From assembly GCA_018648645.1 (NCBI GenBank), contig JABGQS010000008.1, forward strand, positions 17,591 through 81,590: DNA of 64,000 nucleotides. The letters run 5' to 3'. The stretch's first letter is position 1. The number at the start of each line of letters is the position of its first letter. The position numbers were made by a program, and so were the translations under genes. The notes beneath the pieces are model-generated. The model did no database searches. It saw only the letters and a program-made list of their open reading frames with translations, and was not told the origin of the DNA. This document shows positions 1-8,175 of the stretch, in pieces. This DNA is from Clostridia bacterium (GTDB lineage Bacteria > Bacillota > Clostridia > Christensenellales > SZUA-584).

Positions 1-1
1 T

Positions 2-994
2 GGCGATATTATCGCGATTGCAGGAATCCCGGGTATCAACATCGGCGAGACGGTGTGCGACCCGGAGTGTGTAGAACCGCTTCCGTTTGTCAAGATAGAC
101 GAGCCCACGGTGTCTATGAACTTCATGATAAACAACAGCCCGTTTGTTGGAACAGAAGGCAAATACGTCACATCGCGCAACATTCGAGAGCGATTGATGC
201 GCGAGCTTGAAACCAACGTCAGCCTACGCGTAGAAGAGACGGACAGCACAGACTCGTTCAAGGTTTCGGGCAGGGGAGAGCTGCATTTGTCGATACTTAT
301 CGAGACCATGCGCAGAGAAGACTTCGAGTTCGCCGTGTCGCGCCCAAGGGTTATATACAAAGAAGAAAAGGGCGTACGCCAAGAGCCCTACGAGCTGCTG
401 ATGATTGACATTCCGGGCGAGTATACCGGCGTTGTTGTCGAGAAAATCAACGTGAGAAAAGGCGAGCTTGTGGACATGGCGACCGAGGGCGGCAGCACAC
501 GGCTCGAGTTCAAAATTCCCGCACGCGGGCTTATCGGATATCGGAACGAGTTTATGACGGACACCAAAGGCAACGGTATACTTAACCACATTTTCTGCGG
601 ATACCGCGACTATGCGGGCGACATACCCGAGCGTCAGCGCGGCAGCATCATGGCGCACGAGCGCGGCGAAAGCACAGCGTACGGGCTGTTTAACGCGCAA
701 GAGCGCGGCAGGCTGTTTGTCGGTGCCGGCGTCAGCGTATACGAAGGCATGATTGTCGGCGAGAACGCGCGCCTTGAGGATATCATCATCAACGTCTGCA
801 AGAAGAAGCAGCTGACCAACACGCGCGCATCGGGCAGCGACGAGTCGCTTAGGCTGACTCCTGCAACGGTGCTGAGTCTCGAGCAAAGCCTCGAGTTTAT
901 CGCCGACGACGAGCTTGTTGAAGTAACGCCGCAAAGCATACGGCTTCGCAAAGCGGTGCTGAACAAGACGGAGCGGCTGAGGTCGAATAAGTAA
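2..994 (+). CDS. typA: GTP-binding protein TypA/BipA, C-terminal part (5' end outside window)
   Basis: This is the C-terminal 330 residues of the ribosome-associated translational GTPase TypA/BipA; the GTPase domain lies before the window and the reading frame is open from base 2. The visible part covers the end of domain II, the EF-G-like domain III (motif SGRGELHLSILIETMRRE), the domain V-like region, and the TypA-specific C-terminal domain with ARGLIGYRNEFMTDTKG and SGSDESLRLTPA, which distinguish it from EF-G and LepA. The family acts on 50S assembly and translation under stress. The gene ends at TAA 992-994 and is followed by a hairpin terminator. Identification is secure. Confidence 0.96.
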   Translation, partial: GDIIAIAGIPGINIGETVCDPECVEPLPFVKIDEPTVSMNFMINNSPFVGTEGKYVTSRNIRERLMRELETNVSLRVEETDSTDSFKVSGRGELHLSILIETMRREDFEFAVSRPRVIYKEEKGVRQEPYELLMIDIPGEYTGVVVEKINVRKGELVDMATEGGSTRLEFKIPARGLIGYRNEFMTDTKGNGILNHIFCGYRDYAGDIPERQRGSIMAHERGESTAYGLFNAQERGRLFVGAGVSVYEGMIVGENARLEDIIINVCKKKQLTNTRASGSDESLRLTPATVLSLEQSLEFIADDELVEVTPQSIRLRKAVLNKTERLRSNK

Positions 995-1005
995 ATTGAA
1001 AAGAC

Positions 1006-1036
1006 AGAGAGCGGTGCGGTTGTGTCGCTCTTTTTG
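1006..1036 (+). terminator. Rho-independent terminator of typA
   Basis: The AGAGCG arm (1008-1013) pairs with CGCTCT (1026-1031), followed directly by a T run. It lies 14 bases after the typA stop. Confidence 0.75.
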
Positions 1037-1125
1037 TTTAAGGTTGGCTTTCGCAAAGCGAGCTGCAAATGAATTTAAGAAGATTCTAAACACAAGAAAA
1101 ATATTACAAAACCATTACGAATATA

Positions 1126-1154
1126 TTGACAAAGTGTTATGTGAACGGTATGAT
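1126..1154 (+). promoter_or_regulatory. Sigma-A-type promoter of the SleB-like gene
   Basis: TTGACA at 1126-1131, a 17-base spacer, and TATGAT at 1149-1154. The predicted start near 1161 gives a leader of about 34 bases with an AGAGGGG ribosome site before ATG 1195. The consensus -35 suggests vegetative expression rather than a late sporulation promoter. Confidence 0.8.
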
Positions 1155-1194
1155 GGTGAAAGAAATATAGCATTTTGACGACAGAGAGGGGAAC

Positions 1195-2670
1195 ATGAGA
1201 AGGAAGTCGACTAAAAAAACGCGTGCCGTTAAGACAAAACATATAAAATCATCTGCGGGCAAGTCGGCGAAGCGTTCCCGGACAACAAATGCGAGCAAAA
1301 CTGCCGATGAAAATATGGATTCGGTGGAAGCGCGTGCGAAAAGACGAGCCGCCCGTCGAAATAGAAAAGGCTTTTTGAATTACTTCTTTGACGACAAACC
1401 GAGCACTGATAAGAACGCGAAGCAGAAGCCAAATTCGACAAAGTCCTCGGGCAAAAAACCGAAGAGCGATCAAGTCGTCCCCAAAAAATCGATAACGAAA
1501 CGCTTAGCTGCATTTGTGAGCGCAAAATGGGCAGCTCTTTTGAATATAAGAAAGCGGCAAAAATTTTCAGCATTCAAGCAAGTGGTACCCGCTAAGAAAT
1601 TAAGCAGCAGTATTAAACGACGCATATTGATGTACGGCGGAGCTGGGTTGCTGGCTGTCGCGATCGTGCTTTTGATTGTGCTTGTGCCGGGTCGCGATGA
1701 CACTTTGGGTGATGCAGAATTAGCGCTTGCGGAAACGGCCGATATTACGTCTTTGCCGACTGACGTGCCAAGCACGCCGATTCCGACGAGCACGCTTGTA
1801 CCAACACCGATACCGACGACATCGCCAACGCCGATACCAACAACGACACCCGCACCGACGCCGTCTGCGACACCCATACCAACAACGACGCCCGCGCCAA
1901 CACCGTCCCCGACCCCAAAACCGACTCCAACACCGCCACCCGCCGTGAGCATGAGCGAGATGACCGCATATTACCGCGTGGAGGCAGATTTGTATTACAA
2001 CCAAGCCGGGTATTCGACAAATTATTATGAGTACACCGACGAGGAAATGCACATATTGGCGCAGGTGATTCACAAGGAAGCTAGGGGCGAGACGCTGGAA
2101 GGAATGATCGCAGTTGGCAACGTGGTAATGAACCGTGTTCTAAACACCAGCTATTTTAACGGTACTATTACGGCGGTCGTGGTGGACTCTGGACAATTCG
2201 CGTATAATCCGGCAACAGTTCCCAGCACAGCATGCAAGACCGCGGCAAGAATGGTACTGGATGATCAAAAATGGGTTGTTGCGCAGCACGTTTACTTCTT
2301 TAAGACCAGCGATCACCCATGGGGTTCCAAAACGTTTTATAAGAAAATAGACCACCACTACTTTTACTCGTATCCGTACAGCGGCAGAAACAACAACAAC
2401 AACGTTCCGCCCGAGCTTTTTGAGCGCACTTTCGAGTGGCCGAGGTATGGATGCAAACCGGGAACAAGGGTGAGACGCGTCCAGACGATGCTGCACGCCC
2501 TAGGGTACGATGTCAGCGCGGACGGATGGTTTGGCATGGGAACAAAAGAAGCTCTGCAAGCGTTTCAAAGCGACAAAGGCTTGACCACCGACGGCGTTGC
2601 GGGGCCGACCACGCTCGAGAAATTGATACGCGCTTATGGCGTGGACAAATATCAAGCGGACTTTCTCTAA
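1195..2670 (+). CDS. Membrane-anchored SleB/CwlJ-family cell wall hydrolase with C-terminal peptidoglycan-binding domain
   Basis: 491 residues. A very basic Lys/Arg/Ser-rich N-terminus of about 140 residues precedes one membrane segment (about 145-165), so the N-terminus should be cytoplasmic. A Thr/Pro repeat linker (about 190-250) follows. Next is a Hydrolase_2 domain (about 283-395) with YTDEEMHILAQVIHKEARGE and AVGNVVMNRVLN, the SleB/CwlJ signature around the catalytic Glu. A PG_binding_1 repeat (about 418-485) with ADGWFGMGTKEALQAFQ and DGVAGPTTLEKL ends the protein. Family members are lytic enzymes acting on spore cortex or peptidoglycan. The long charged N-terminus is unusual, and a vegetative wall role is possible given the consensus promoter. 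Start ATG 1195 follows AGAGGGG. Confidence 0.9.
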   Translation: MRRKSTKKTRAVKTKHIKSSAGKSAKRSRTTNASKTADENMDSVEARAKRRAARRNRKGFLNYFFDDKPSTDKNAKQKPNSTKSSGKKPKSDQVVPKKSITKRLAAFVSAKWAALLNIRKRQKFSAFKQVVPAKKLSSSIKRRILMYGGAGLLAVAIVLLIVLVPGRDDTLGDAELALAETADITSLPTDVPSTPIPTSTLVPTPIPTTSPTPIPTTTPAPTPSATPIPTTTPAPTPSPTPKPTPTPPPAVSMSEMTAYYRVEADLYYNQAGYSTNYYEYTDEEMHILAQVIHKEARGETLEGMIAVGNVVMNRVLNTSYFNGTITAVVVDSGQFAYNPATVPSTACKTAARMVLDDQKWVVAQHVYFFKTSDHPWGSKTFYKKIDHHYFYSYPYSGRNNNNNVPPELFERTFEWPRYGCKPGTRVRRVQTMLHALGYDVSADGWFGMGTKEALQAFQSDKGLTTDGVAGPTTLEKLIRAYGVDKYQADFL

Positions 2671-2711
2671 TACATAAACAACAGCGATAAACGAGGAGTG
2701 AGGTATACAAT

Positions 2712-3584
2712 ATGAAAGACTTAGAATATGCGCAAATTATTGTGAGACTGAAAAACGGATGGCTGAAAAGTCACGGGCTTGGCAACGACTACATCGTGTT
2801 TGACGCCAGCAACATATCGTGCGTGCTGGACAACGATACGATCGTGAGGATATGCGACAGCCACTACGGCATCGGATCGGACGGAATTCTCGTGTGGGTC
2901 GACAGCAAGCGCGCCGATTTTGGGATGGAGATATTTAACCCGGACGGCAGCCAAGCGGAGAAAAGCGGCAACGGCTTGAGGATATTCGCGGACTATGTAT
3001 ACAGCATGGGGTTTACCGACAAAGCGAAGTTCAGCATCGAAGTTGGCGGCGAAATTGTAAAATGTGCGCTTAGCTTCGACAAGGACGGCGACGTTGGCGA
3101 CATCACCGTTGACATCGGTAAGGCTACGTTTGTGCCGAGCGAAGTGCCGGTATTGTGCGACAAAGCTCAGGCACTTGATATGGAGCTTGAGCTTGATGGC
3201 GAAACGTATCTTTTTTCTGCGGTGTCTGTAGGCAATCCGCACGCGGTTTGTATCGTAGATGACTTAGACGCTGTAGATGTGAAAAAAATCGGCGCGATGG
3301 TGGAAACGCACGAGATATTCCCCAATCGTACGAACGTGCAGTTTGCACAGGTAATGGACAGGGGAAACGCAAAAATCGAGATATGGGAGCGAGGCGCGGG
3401 GTATACGTTGGCTTCGGGCAGCAGCTCTTGCGCGGTGGCGGCGGTGCTGCACAAAAAGGGGCTTGTGGACGACGATGTGCATCTGCACATGCCGGGCGGA
3501 GTTTTGTATGTGTCGATTGGCAAAGACTATGCGTTGAAGCTGAGAGGCCCGGTTGAGCGGTCTGCGTGTGGGGTTTTGCTGTAA
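2712..3584 (+). CDS. DapF-family epimerase homologue lacking both catalytic cysteines
   Basis: 290 residues, with the diaminopimelate epimerase double-barrel fold visible from KSHGLGNDYIVFD (about 19-31), HYGIGSDGILV, GNPHAVCIVDD and ERGAGYTLASGSSSCAVAA. In true DapF the two acid/base residues are cysteines in the CGNG and ACGTGACA motifs. Here they are Ser-85 (EKSGNG) and Ser-235 (LASGSSSCA). The Ser codons are AGC and TCG, so the second needs more than one base change from TGC or TGT, which argues against a simple sequencing error. Length and other motifs are intact. It may be an epimerase with different chemistry, an isomerase/dehydratase of the proline-racemase superfamily, or a true DapF variant. 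No other lysine pathway genes are adjacent. Start ATG 2712 follows GAGGAGTGAGG. Confidence 0.8.
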   Translation: MKDLEYAQIIVRLKNGWLKSHGLGNDYIVFDASNISCVLDNDTIVRICDSHYGIGSDGILVWVDSKRADFGMEIFNPDGSQAEKSGNGLRIFADYVYSMGFTDKAKFSIEVGGEIVKCALSFDKDGDVGDITVDIGKATFVPSEVPVLCDKAQALDMELELDGETYLFSAVSVGNPHAVCIVDDLDAVDVKKIGAMVETHEIFPNRTNVQFAQVMDRGNAKIEIWERGAGYTLASGSSSCAVAAVLHKKGLVDDDVHLHMPGGVLYVSIGKDYALKLRGPVERSACGVLL

Positions 3585-3601
3585 CAATCAGAAAAGCAAA
3601 A

Positions 3602-3642
3602 AGCACCAAGAGTGATTAATAGTCACCCTCGGTGCTTTTTTT
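3602..3642. terminator. Bidirectional terminator between convergent genes
   Basis: A 14-base arm at 3602-3615 pairs with 3623-3636 (AGCACC...GGTGCT, two G-U pairs) around a 7-base loop. T7 follows on the plus strand and an A/T-rich run on the other side. It lies between the convergent DapF-like and esterase genes. Confidence 0.85.
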
Positions 3643-3652
3643 GTGCAACGCT

Positions 3653-4531
3653 TTAATATTTGCTGAAGAAGCGCCAAATAACTTCGACGGCGATGGTGCC
3701 CGTTTTATCTTTTGCGGTTGGCCAGTCGTGACCCATATTGTCGATTTGAATGAACCAAACCTCGTTGCTGTTAATGCCGTCTGTATAGTATGTCGCATTG
3801 GTGCTGTTCTCTATGAACTCGGTGTGCGAATTCGTGCAATCACTCAGCCCTGCCCAAAACTTGATTACCTCTGACATGGGTGGAGCACCGCCCCAGCCGC
3901 CGATTGGAGACATAGAACCATCGAGCGGCACAGCTGTATCCTCTGTGCCGTGTATTTGGAGTATGGGGATTGGATTGGCGATATTGCGGGTTTCCCAAGT
4001 GTAGCCGCTCATCGTTCCGCCGACAGACGCGATTGCACGGAAAACATCCGATGCTTCGCATGCGAGGGTATAGCTCATGAAACCACCATTCGAAAAGCCG
4101 CAGGAATATGTTTTGCTTGGGTTAAGGCTGTGCTCTGTCTGCAAAAAGACGGCGAGCTCTGACAAAAAGCCGATATCGTCAGTGTCGCTTATGGTGAAGC
4201 GAGAGTTCCAGTGCGAGTTGCCGCTATCGTCCGAAGTTCCTTTTGGGTAGCATACAGCAAAACCGTTTGCATCGGCGACGTCGTTCATGCGAAAGGAGAT
4301 AGCATCGCTTTCTGTTTGGGTGTAGCCGTGGAGCACGAAAACGAGCGGCGCGTTGTCGGTCAAGCCGGCAGGTAGGTAGAGCGTATACTCGCGCGTTAGT
4401 CCATCGTGTTCAAATGTCAATTGGTGTGTTGATGCTTTGCCCGCGTCAACCATTTGGGTATTGCAGGCGGGGAGCAGTATCAAACCGAATATGAGAACCA
4501 ATGTGAGTAATATAACGATTGTCTTTTTCAT
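3653..4531 (-). CDS. Secreted PHB-depolymerase/LpqC-type esterase, lipoprotein
   Basis: 292 residues. A lipoprotein signal peptide ends in LILLPAC (lipobox Cys at about 23), so the enzyme should sit on the outer face of the membrane. An alpha/beta hydrolase follows, with oxyanion region LVFVLHGYTQTE, nucleophile motif CGFSNGGFMS (G-x-S-x-G), acid region HGTEDTAVPLDG and C-terminal catalytic His in MGHDWP. This set matches the poly(3-hydroxybutyrate) depolymerase / feruloyl esterase-like family (ESTHER Esterase_phb type). The natural substrate cannot be told; plant-polymer or short-chain ester hydrolysis is as likely as PHB. It is convergent with the DapF-like gene and shares its terminator. 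Confidence 0.82.
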   Translation of the reverse strand: MKKTIVILLTLVLIFGLILLPACNTQMVDAGKASTHQLTFEHDGLTREYTLYLPAGLTDNAPLVFVLHGYTQTESDAISFRMNDVADANGFAVCYPKGTSDDSGNSHWNSRFTISDTDDIGFLSELAVFLQTEHSLNPSKTYSCGFSNGGFMSYTLACEASDVFRAIASVGGTMSGYTWETRNIANPIPILQIHGTEDTAVPLDGSMSPIGGWGGAPPMSEVIKFWAGLSDCTNSHTEFIENSTNATYYTDGINSNEVWFIQIDNMGHDWPTAKDKTGTIAVEVIWRFFSKY

Positions 4532-4736
4532 AACGTCAAACTCCTTTATAATGTTGAGTTAATGCAGTACGTGTTTAGACATATTATACCAAGTGAAGAG
4601 CCAAGGTGCAAATGCTCCAAAGATAACATTCAGCAAGAGCGCGAAAATGGTAGTTTTCCCTATGTATAATTGAGTGAATGTGTAGTATAATCGTTTCATC
4701 AAGACTGCTTATGCAAACACAAAGCGGAGGCAAGAT

Positions 4737-5606
4737 ATGGGCGTATCTCCCGGCAGCGTAACGGCAGCTGTGACAATCAACGAAAACCGGCTCAATTTCA
4801 TTTTTGCGGATGGATTTTATTCTGCGCACGGGGTCGATGCGGAGATGCATTCGCATTCTTTTTATGAGATGCACTTTTTTACGCTTGGCAGCGGAAGCGT
4901 GGAATTTAAAGATGAGACTGTGCAGTTTGGTGCAAACATGCTTCTCATCGCCGCTCCCGAAACGTATCATATACAACGAAAAAGCAGCACTGAAGTAAGA
5001 AAATATGTGTTTAAATTTTCTGCGGCTGTCTCGAATGAACGCGATGATATTTTGGTACCGCTGCTAGGTTTAATTGATAGTAAAGGTTTTTTGGTGCTTA
5101 GAGGCTGCGAGTTTCTAAAGGATGTATTGGGACGAGTACAAGTTGAACTGCGAGGGGAAGAAAAGGGATATTTGAGCCTGATTTCTAACAGCTTATCATC
5201 CATGATGATTGAGCTGAGCCGGAGCAGCTGCACGGAGGGCGCTTTGTTAAAGCCGAATCACAGCAGAAGAGAGCATGTGTCTGTTATAACGGCAACAATA
5301 ATCGATTATTTCTTTGACCAAAACTACAACAGGAATGCGAAAATTGACGACCTTTGTAGCCTTGTGCATCTTAGCCAAAGCCAGCTTAGCAGAACGATTA
5401 AAACAATGTATGGCATGACATTCAAAGAAAAACATACGAGCACGAGAATCAACTATGTTGCGCATTTGCTGGTAAAGGACGAATTGAGTATTACGCAGAT
5501 TGCACTCATGTGCGGGTTTGACAGCGTGTCAACTTTTTCGAACTATTTTAAGCGCCGTATGCATATTTCACCGCAGCAATACCGAAAACAAAACCGCAGT
5601 TTATAA
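4737..5606 (+). CDS. AraC-family transcriptional regulator
   Basis: 289 residues. The N-terminal half is a cupin-like sensor (about 15-100: HSHSFYEMHFFTLGSGSVEF, AAPETYHIQ). The C-terminal 100 residues contain the double helix-turn-helix of AraC/XylS: LCSLVHLSQSQLSRTIKTMYG for the first HTH and ITQIALMCGFDSVSTFSNYF for the second, ending HISPQQYRK. Such cupin-type AraC proteins usually activate catabolic genes in response to a sugar or related small molecule. The gene lies just before the DegT / UroD-like / aldo-keto reductase operon on the same strand, with an inverted repeat between, so it is the natural candidate regulator of that operon. Start ATG 4737 has GCGGAGG upstream. Confidence 0.9.
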   Translation: MGVSPGSVTAAVTINENRLNFIFADGFYSAHGVDAEMHSHSFYEMHFFTLGSGSVEFKDETVQFGANMLLIAAPETYHIQRKSSTEVRKYVFKFSAAVSNERDDILVPLLGLIDSKGFLVLRGCEFLKDVLGRVQVELRGEEKGYLSLISNSLSSMMIELSRSSCTEGALLKPNHSRREHVSVITATIIDYFFDQNYNRNAKIDDLCSLVHLSQSQLSRTIKTMYGMTFKEKHTSTRINYVAHLLVKDELSITQIALMCGFDSVSTFSNYFKRRMHISPQQYRKQNRSL

Positions 5607-5661
5607 ATTGGCGCATGAGGACGCGCAACATGCTTGATTTATCTATATCATAAGCAGCGAA

Positions 5662-5691
5662 ATTGTTTTATTCTTGTATCAATAAAACAAT
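5662..5691. promoter_or_regulatory. Perfect 11-base inverted repeat before the DegT operon
   Basis: ATTGTTTTATT (5662-5672) and its exact complement AATAAAACAAT (5681-5691) are separated by 8 bases. The right arm ends one base before the GGAGGTG ribosome site (5693-5699). It may be a regulator operator or an mRNA hairpin that limits ribosome access. Confidence 0.6.
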
Positions 5692-5704
5692 ATGGAGGTG
5701 TGCT

Positions 5705-6934
5705 ATGGATAAAAAACAAAAGGCGGATGTGTCGGGCAGAGGACTCGGCGGAGATTTCAAAGTGCCGTTCCCGGGAAAAATGAGTCCGTATACACAGGAC
5801 GAGATCAATGCGGTTGTGGATGTTATGAAAAATGCGGACGGGTTGACACAAGGGCAGCACATGCGGCAGTTCCAAGAGGATTTTGAAAGATATTCGGGCG
5901 TGAATCATGCGTTTGCGGTGGACAACGCCAGCAACGCGCTTGTGCTTGCTGTGGCGCTGTGCAAACTGAAAGCGGGCGACGAAGTGATTGTGCCTGCGTA
6001 CACATTTTGCTCGACAGCGATTGCCGTCGGGGCGCTTGGTGTGGATATCGTTTGGGCGGACACCGATGAGAAAAGCTGGAACATTAGCCCAAAAGACATA
6101 GAAAGAAAAATTACGAGCAGAACAAAAGCTATTATCGCAGTGCATTTGCTTGGTATGCCTGCAGATATGCCGGCGATTATGGAGATTGCAAAAAAACACG
6201 GCTTGAAAGTTATCGAGGATTGTGCGCAGGCTCCGGGCGCTTCTATAAACGGGCAGATGTGCGGAAGCTTTGGCGATTTTGGGTGCTTTTCTTTCCAGAC
6301 AGCAAAGAACATATCGACACTTGGCGAAGGCGGTATACTTACCGTGAAGAGCGACGAGGACGCTGCGCTTGTGCCGGGGCTGCGGTTTGTAGGCGCAAAG
6401 GCGTTCCCGGAAGGGAGAGAGCGCTATTGGGTGCCTGCGATGAGCACGGTGGACGAGGACATCACGGGACAGTGGCCGTTCAACTTTTGCATCGGTGAAG
6501 CGCAGTGTGCGCTTGGGTCTGTCATGCTAAAGCGCCTGAATGATATAAACGGTACGCTGATTGCGCAGGGTGACAAAATTCGGGCTGCGCTGGCGGACAC
6601 GCCGGAGGTTACGTTTAACACGATACCAAAAGGGTATAAGCATCTGCATCATCAGTTTGTTATGCATTTTGAAGGAGCAGGCGGCAAAGGGCGAGACGAT
6701 TTGATGGATATATTGGTGAACGATTATAAGATAAAAGTGATTGTGCAGTATTATCCGCTTTACAATTTTCCGCTGTTTGAGAAAATGGGGTTTGGCGAGC
6801 ACGATTGTCCTGTACTCGACGAATGGTGGGGCAGCTCGTTCAGTCTGCCTTGGTGGTGCGGGATACCCGAAGAGACTATAGATTATATTGTGGATTCGGT
6901 CAAGAAAGCGATTGAGCAGCTGAAAAGCGCTTAG
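5705..6934 (+). CDS. DegT/DnrJ/EryC1/StrS-family PLP aminotransferase
   Basis: 409 residues from ATG 5705, chosen because GGAGGTG lies at 5693-5699; an upstream in-frame ATG at 5663 falls inside the inverted repeat. Fold-type I features: FAVDNASNALVLAVALC near the cofactor phosphate site, VIEDCAQAPGA with the PLP-pyridine Asp, and FSFQTAKNISTLGEGGIL, where the Lys in TAKN is the expected Schiff-base residue. The family transaminates keto-sugars, usually nucleotide-linked. Here the neighbours are a UroD-like protein and an aldo-keto reductase rather than nucleotide-sugar genes, so a free amino-sugar or aminocyclitol is possible. It is the first gene of a three-gene operon (gaps 15 and 23 bases). 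Confidence 0.88.
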   Translation: MDKKQKADVSGRGLGGDFKVPFPGKMSPYTQDEINAVVDVMKNADGLTQGQHMRQFQEDFERYSGVNHAFAVDNASNALVLAVALCKLKAGDEVIVPAYTFCSTAIAVGALGVDIVWADTDEKSWNISPKDIERKITSRTKAIIAVHLLGMPADMPAIMEIAKKHGLKVIEDCAQAPGASINGQMCGSFGDFGCFSFQTAKNISTLGEGGILTVKSDEDAALVPGLRFVGAKAFPEGRERYWVPAMSTVDEDITGQWPFNFCIGEAQCALGSVMLKRLNDINGTLIAQGDKIRAALADTPEVTFNTIPKGYKHLHHQFVMHFEGAGGKGRDDLMDILVNDYKIKVIVQYYPLYNFPLFEKMGFGEHDCPVLDEWWGSSFSLPWWCGIPEETIDYIVDSVKKAIEQLKSA

Positions 6935-6949
6935 GACGGAGGCAGAGAC

Positions 6950-8152
6950 ATGGCAAATGATATGACAAGCAGACAGCGGTATATGGCTGCGTTGAACCAC
7001 GAGGAAGCCGACCGTGTGCCGATATTTATTGACGGAGTACCCAATGTCTTTTTTACACAGAAGGTCAAATGGTATAATCAGTTTGAAAGAGCGCTGGTTA
7101 TGAAAGAGCTTGGATGCGATCCTATGATAAACATTTGGCTTCCGACAGCAGTTCCGTCACCGGAGGTCGGGATTAGGACTTGGAGAGAGAAGAAGGACGG
7201 GAAAACGTATCTTGGCAAAGAGTTTTCGACTCCGAAGGGGAATTTGCGGCAGGTAATTCATGAAACGGAGGACTGGGTGGATTCGAGCCACGGGTATTGG
7301 GTGCAGCGTACACTTGAAAGCGGCGAAAAGACGACGTATGGCATGGACGTTTATGATGATTGGTGCGTGTCGAGACGAACCGAGCCGTGGGTGAAAGGAA
7401 AAGAGGATTTAGAGAAGCTTAAGTATATACTTAAAATGCCGGCTAAGTGGGAGCTTGACGAATGGCGGCATGACACGAGCAGAGCGATGGAGTTTGCACA
7501 AAAGCACGATTTGCTGACGTGCGTGCGAAGAACGATTGTGTCGGACGCTTCGCAATGGTTTTGCGGTATCGAGTGGTTTATGTATCAGCTGTATGACGAT
7601 CCTGAGTTTGTAGAAGAGTTTTTTGAAATATTTGAGGAGATTGCGGCGTGGCAGACACAGCTTGCGCTGGAACAAAAGCCGGATGTGTTGCAACGGCGCG
7701 GGTGGTATGACACGCCGGACTTTTGGGGCGGAGCGCATTTTGACAAATACATCGCGCCGTCAGTCAACAACGAGGCCAAAACCGTGCACTCGGCGGGTGC
7801 TAAGTTTGCGTATCTTTTGACGGAGGGATGGGGACCGTATCTTGAGAAGTTTAAGAACCTTGATGTAGACTTGTTCTGGGGGCTTGACCCGAACCGCAAC
7901 CATGCGACTTTAGAAGAGGTTAAAAGCAGCATCGGAGCACAAAGCACGATACTTGGCGGAGTCAGCAGCGAAGAGGATATTATTCTTGGCACGGAAGAGC
8001 AGATTAGAGCGGCTGTGCGTCGGGCGGTAGAGACGATGGCACCGGGCGGCGGGTTTATACTTGCGCCGAGCGTCGGGCTGTGGCGAGGTACGCCGTGGGA
8101 GAACGTTGCTGTGTTTATTGACGAAGCGCACAAAGCGGGCGCGTATAAATAG
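6950..8152 (+). CDS. Uroporphyrinogen decarboxylase (URO-D) superfamily protein
   Basis: 400 residues. The N-terminus TSRQRYMAALNHEEADRVPI is the hallmark opening of the URO-D / corrinoid methyltransferase (MtaA/CmuA-like) superfamily, and the C-terminus GGGFILAPSVGLWRGTPWEN matches the conserved final strand region. Real HemE proteins are about 350 residues with a different N-terminal arginine motif, and no haem genes are nearby, so porphyrin decarboxylation is unlikely. Catabolic operons often carry such paralogues with unknown roles. It lies between the DegT aminotransferase and an aldo-keto reductase in the same operon. The family call is secure; the reaction is unknown. Confidence 0.82.
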   Translation: MANDMTSRQRYMAALNHEEADRVPIFIDGVPNVFFTQKVKWYNQFERALVMKELGCDPMINIWLPTAVPSPEVGIRTWREKKDGKTYLGKEFSTPKGNLRQVIHETEDWVDSSHGYWVQRTLESGEKTTYGMDVYDDWCVSRRTEPWVKGKEDLEKLKYILKMPAKWELDEWRHDTSRAMEFAQKHDLLTCVRRTIVSDASQWFCGIEWFMYQLYDDPEFVEEFFEIFEEIAAWQTQLALEQKPDVLQRRGWYDTPDFWGGAHFDKYIAPSVNNEAKTVHSAGAKFAYLLTEGWGPYLEKFKNLDVDLFWGLDPNRNHATLEEVKSSIGAQSTILGGVSSEEDIILGTEEQIRAAVRRAVETMAPGGGFILAPSVGLWRGTPWENVAVFIDEAHKAGAYK

Positions 8153-8175
8153 CGCGCAAGAGAAGGAGTTTTATT

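Noticed and set aside
224..1093. Long minus-strand frames over typA, the hydrolase and many other genes
   Set aside because: They are shadows of strong plus-strand genes, with no motifs, ribosome sites or plausible composition.
996..1178. 60-residue open frame after typA
   Set aside because: It spans the typA terminator and the TTGACA/TATGAT promoter of the next gene and has no ribosome site.
1795..1945. Possible CRISPR or satellite in the Thr/Pro-coding repeat
   Set aside because: The repeats are imperfect, in frame and without spacers; they encode the linker of the hydrolase.
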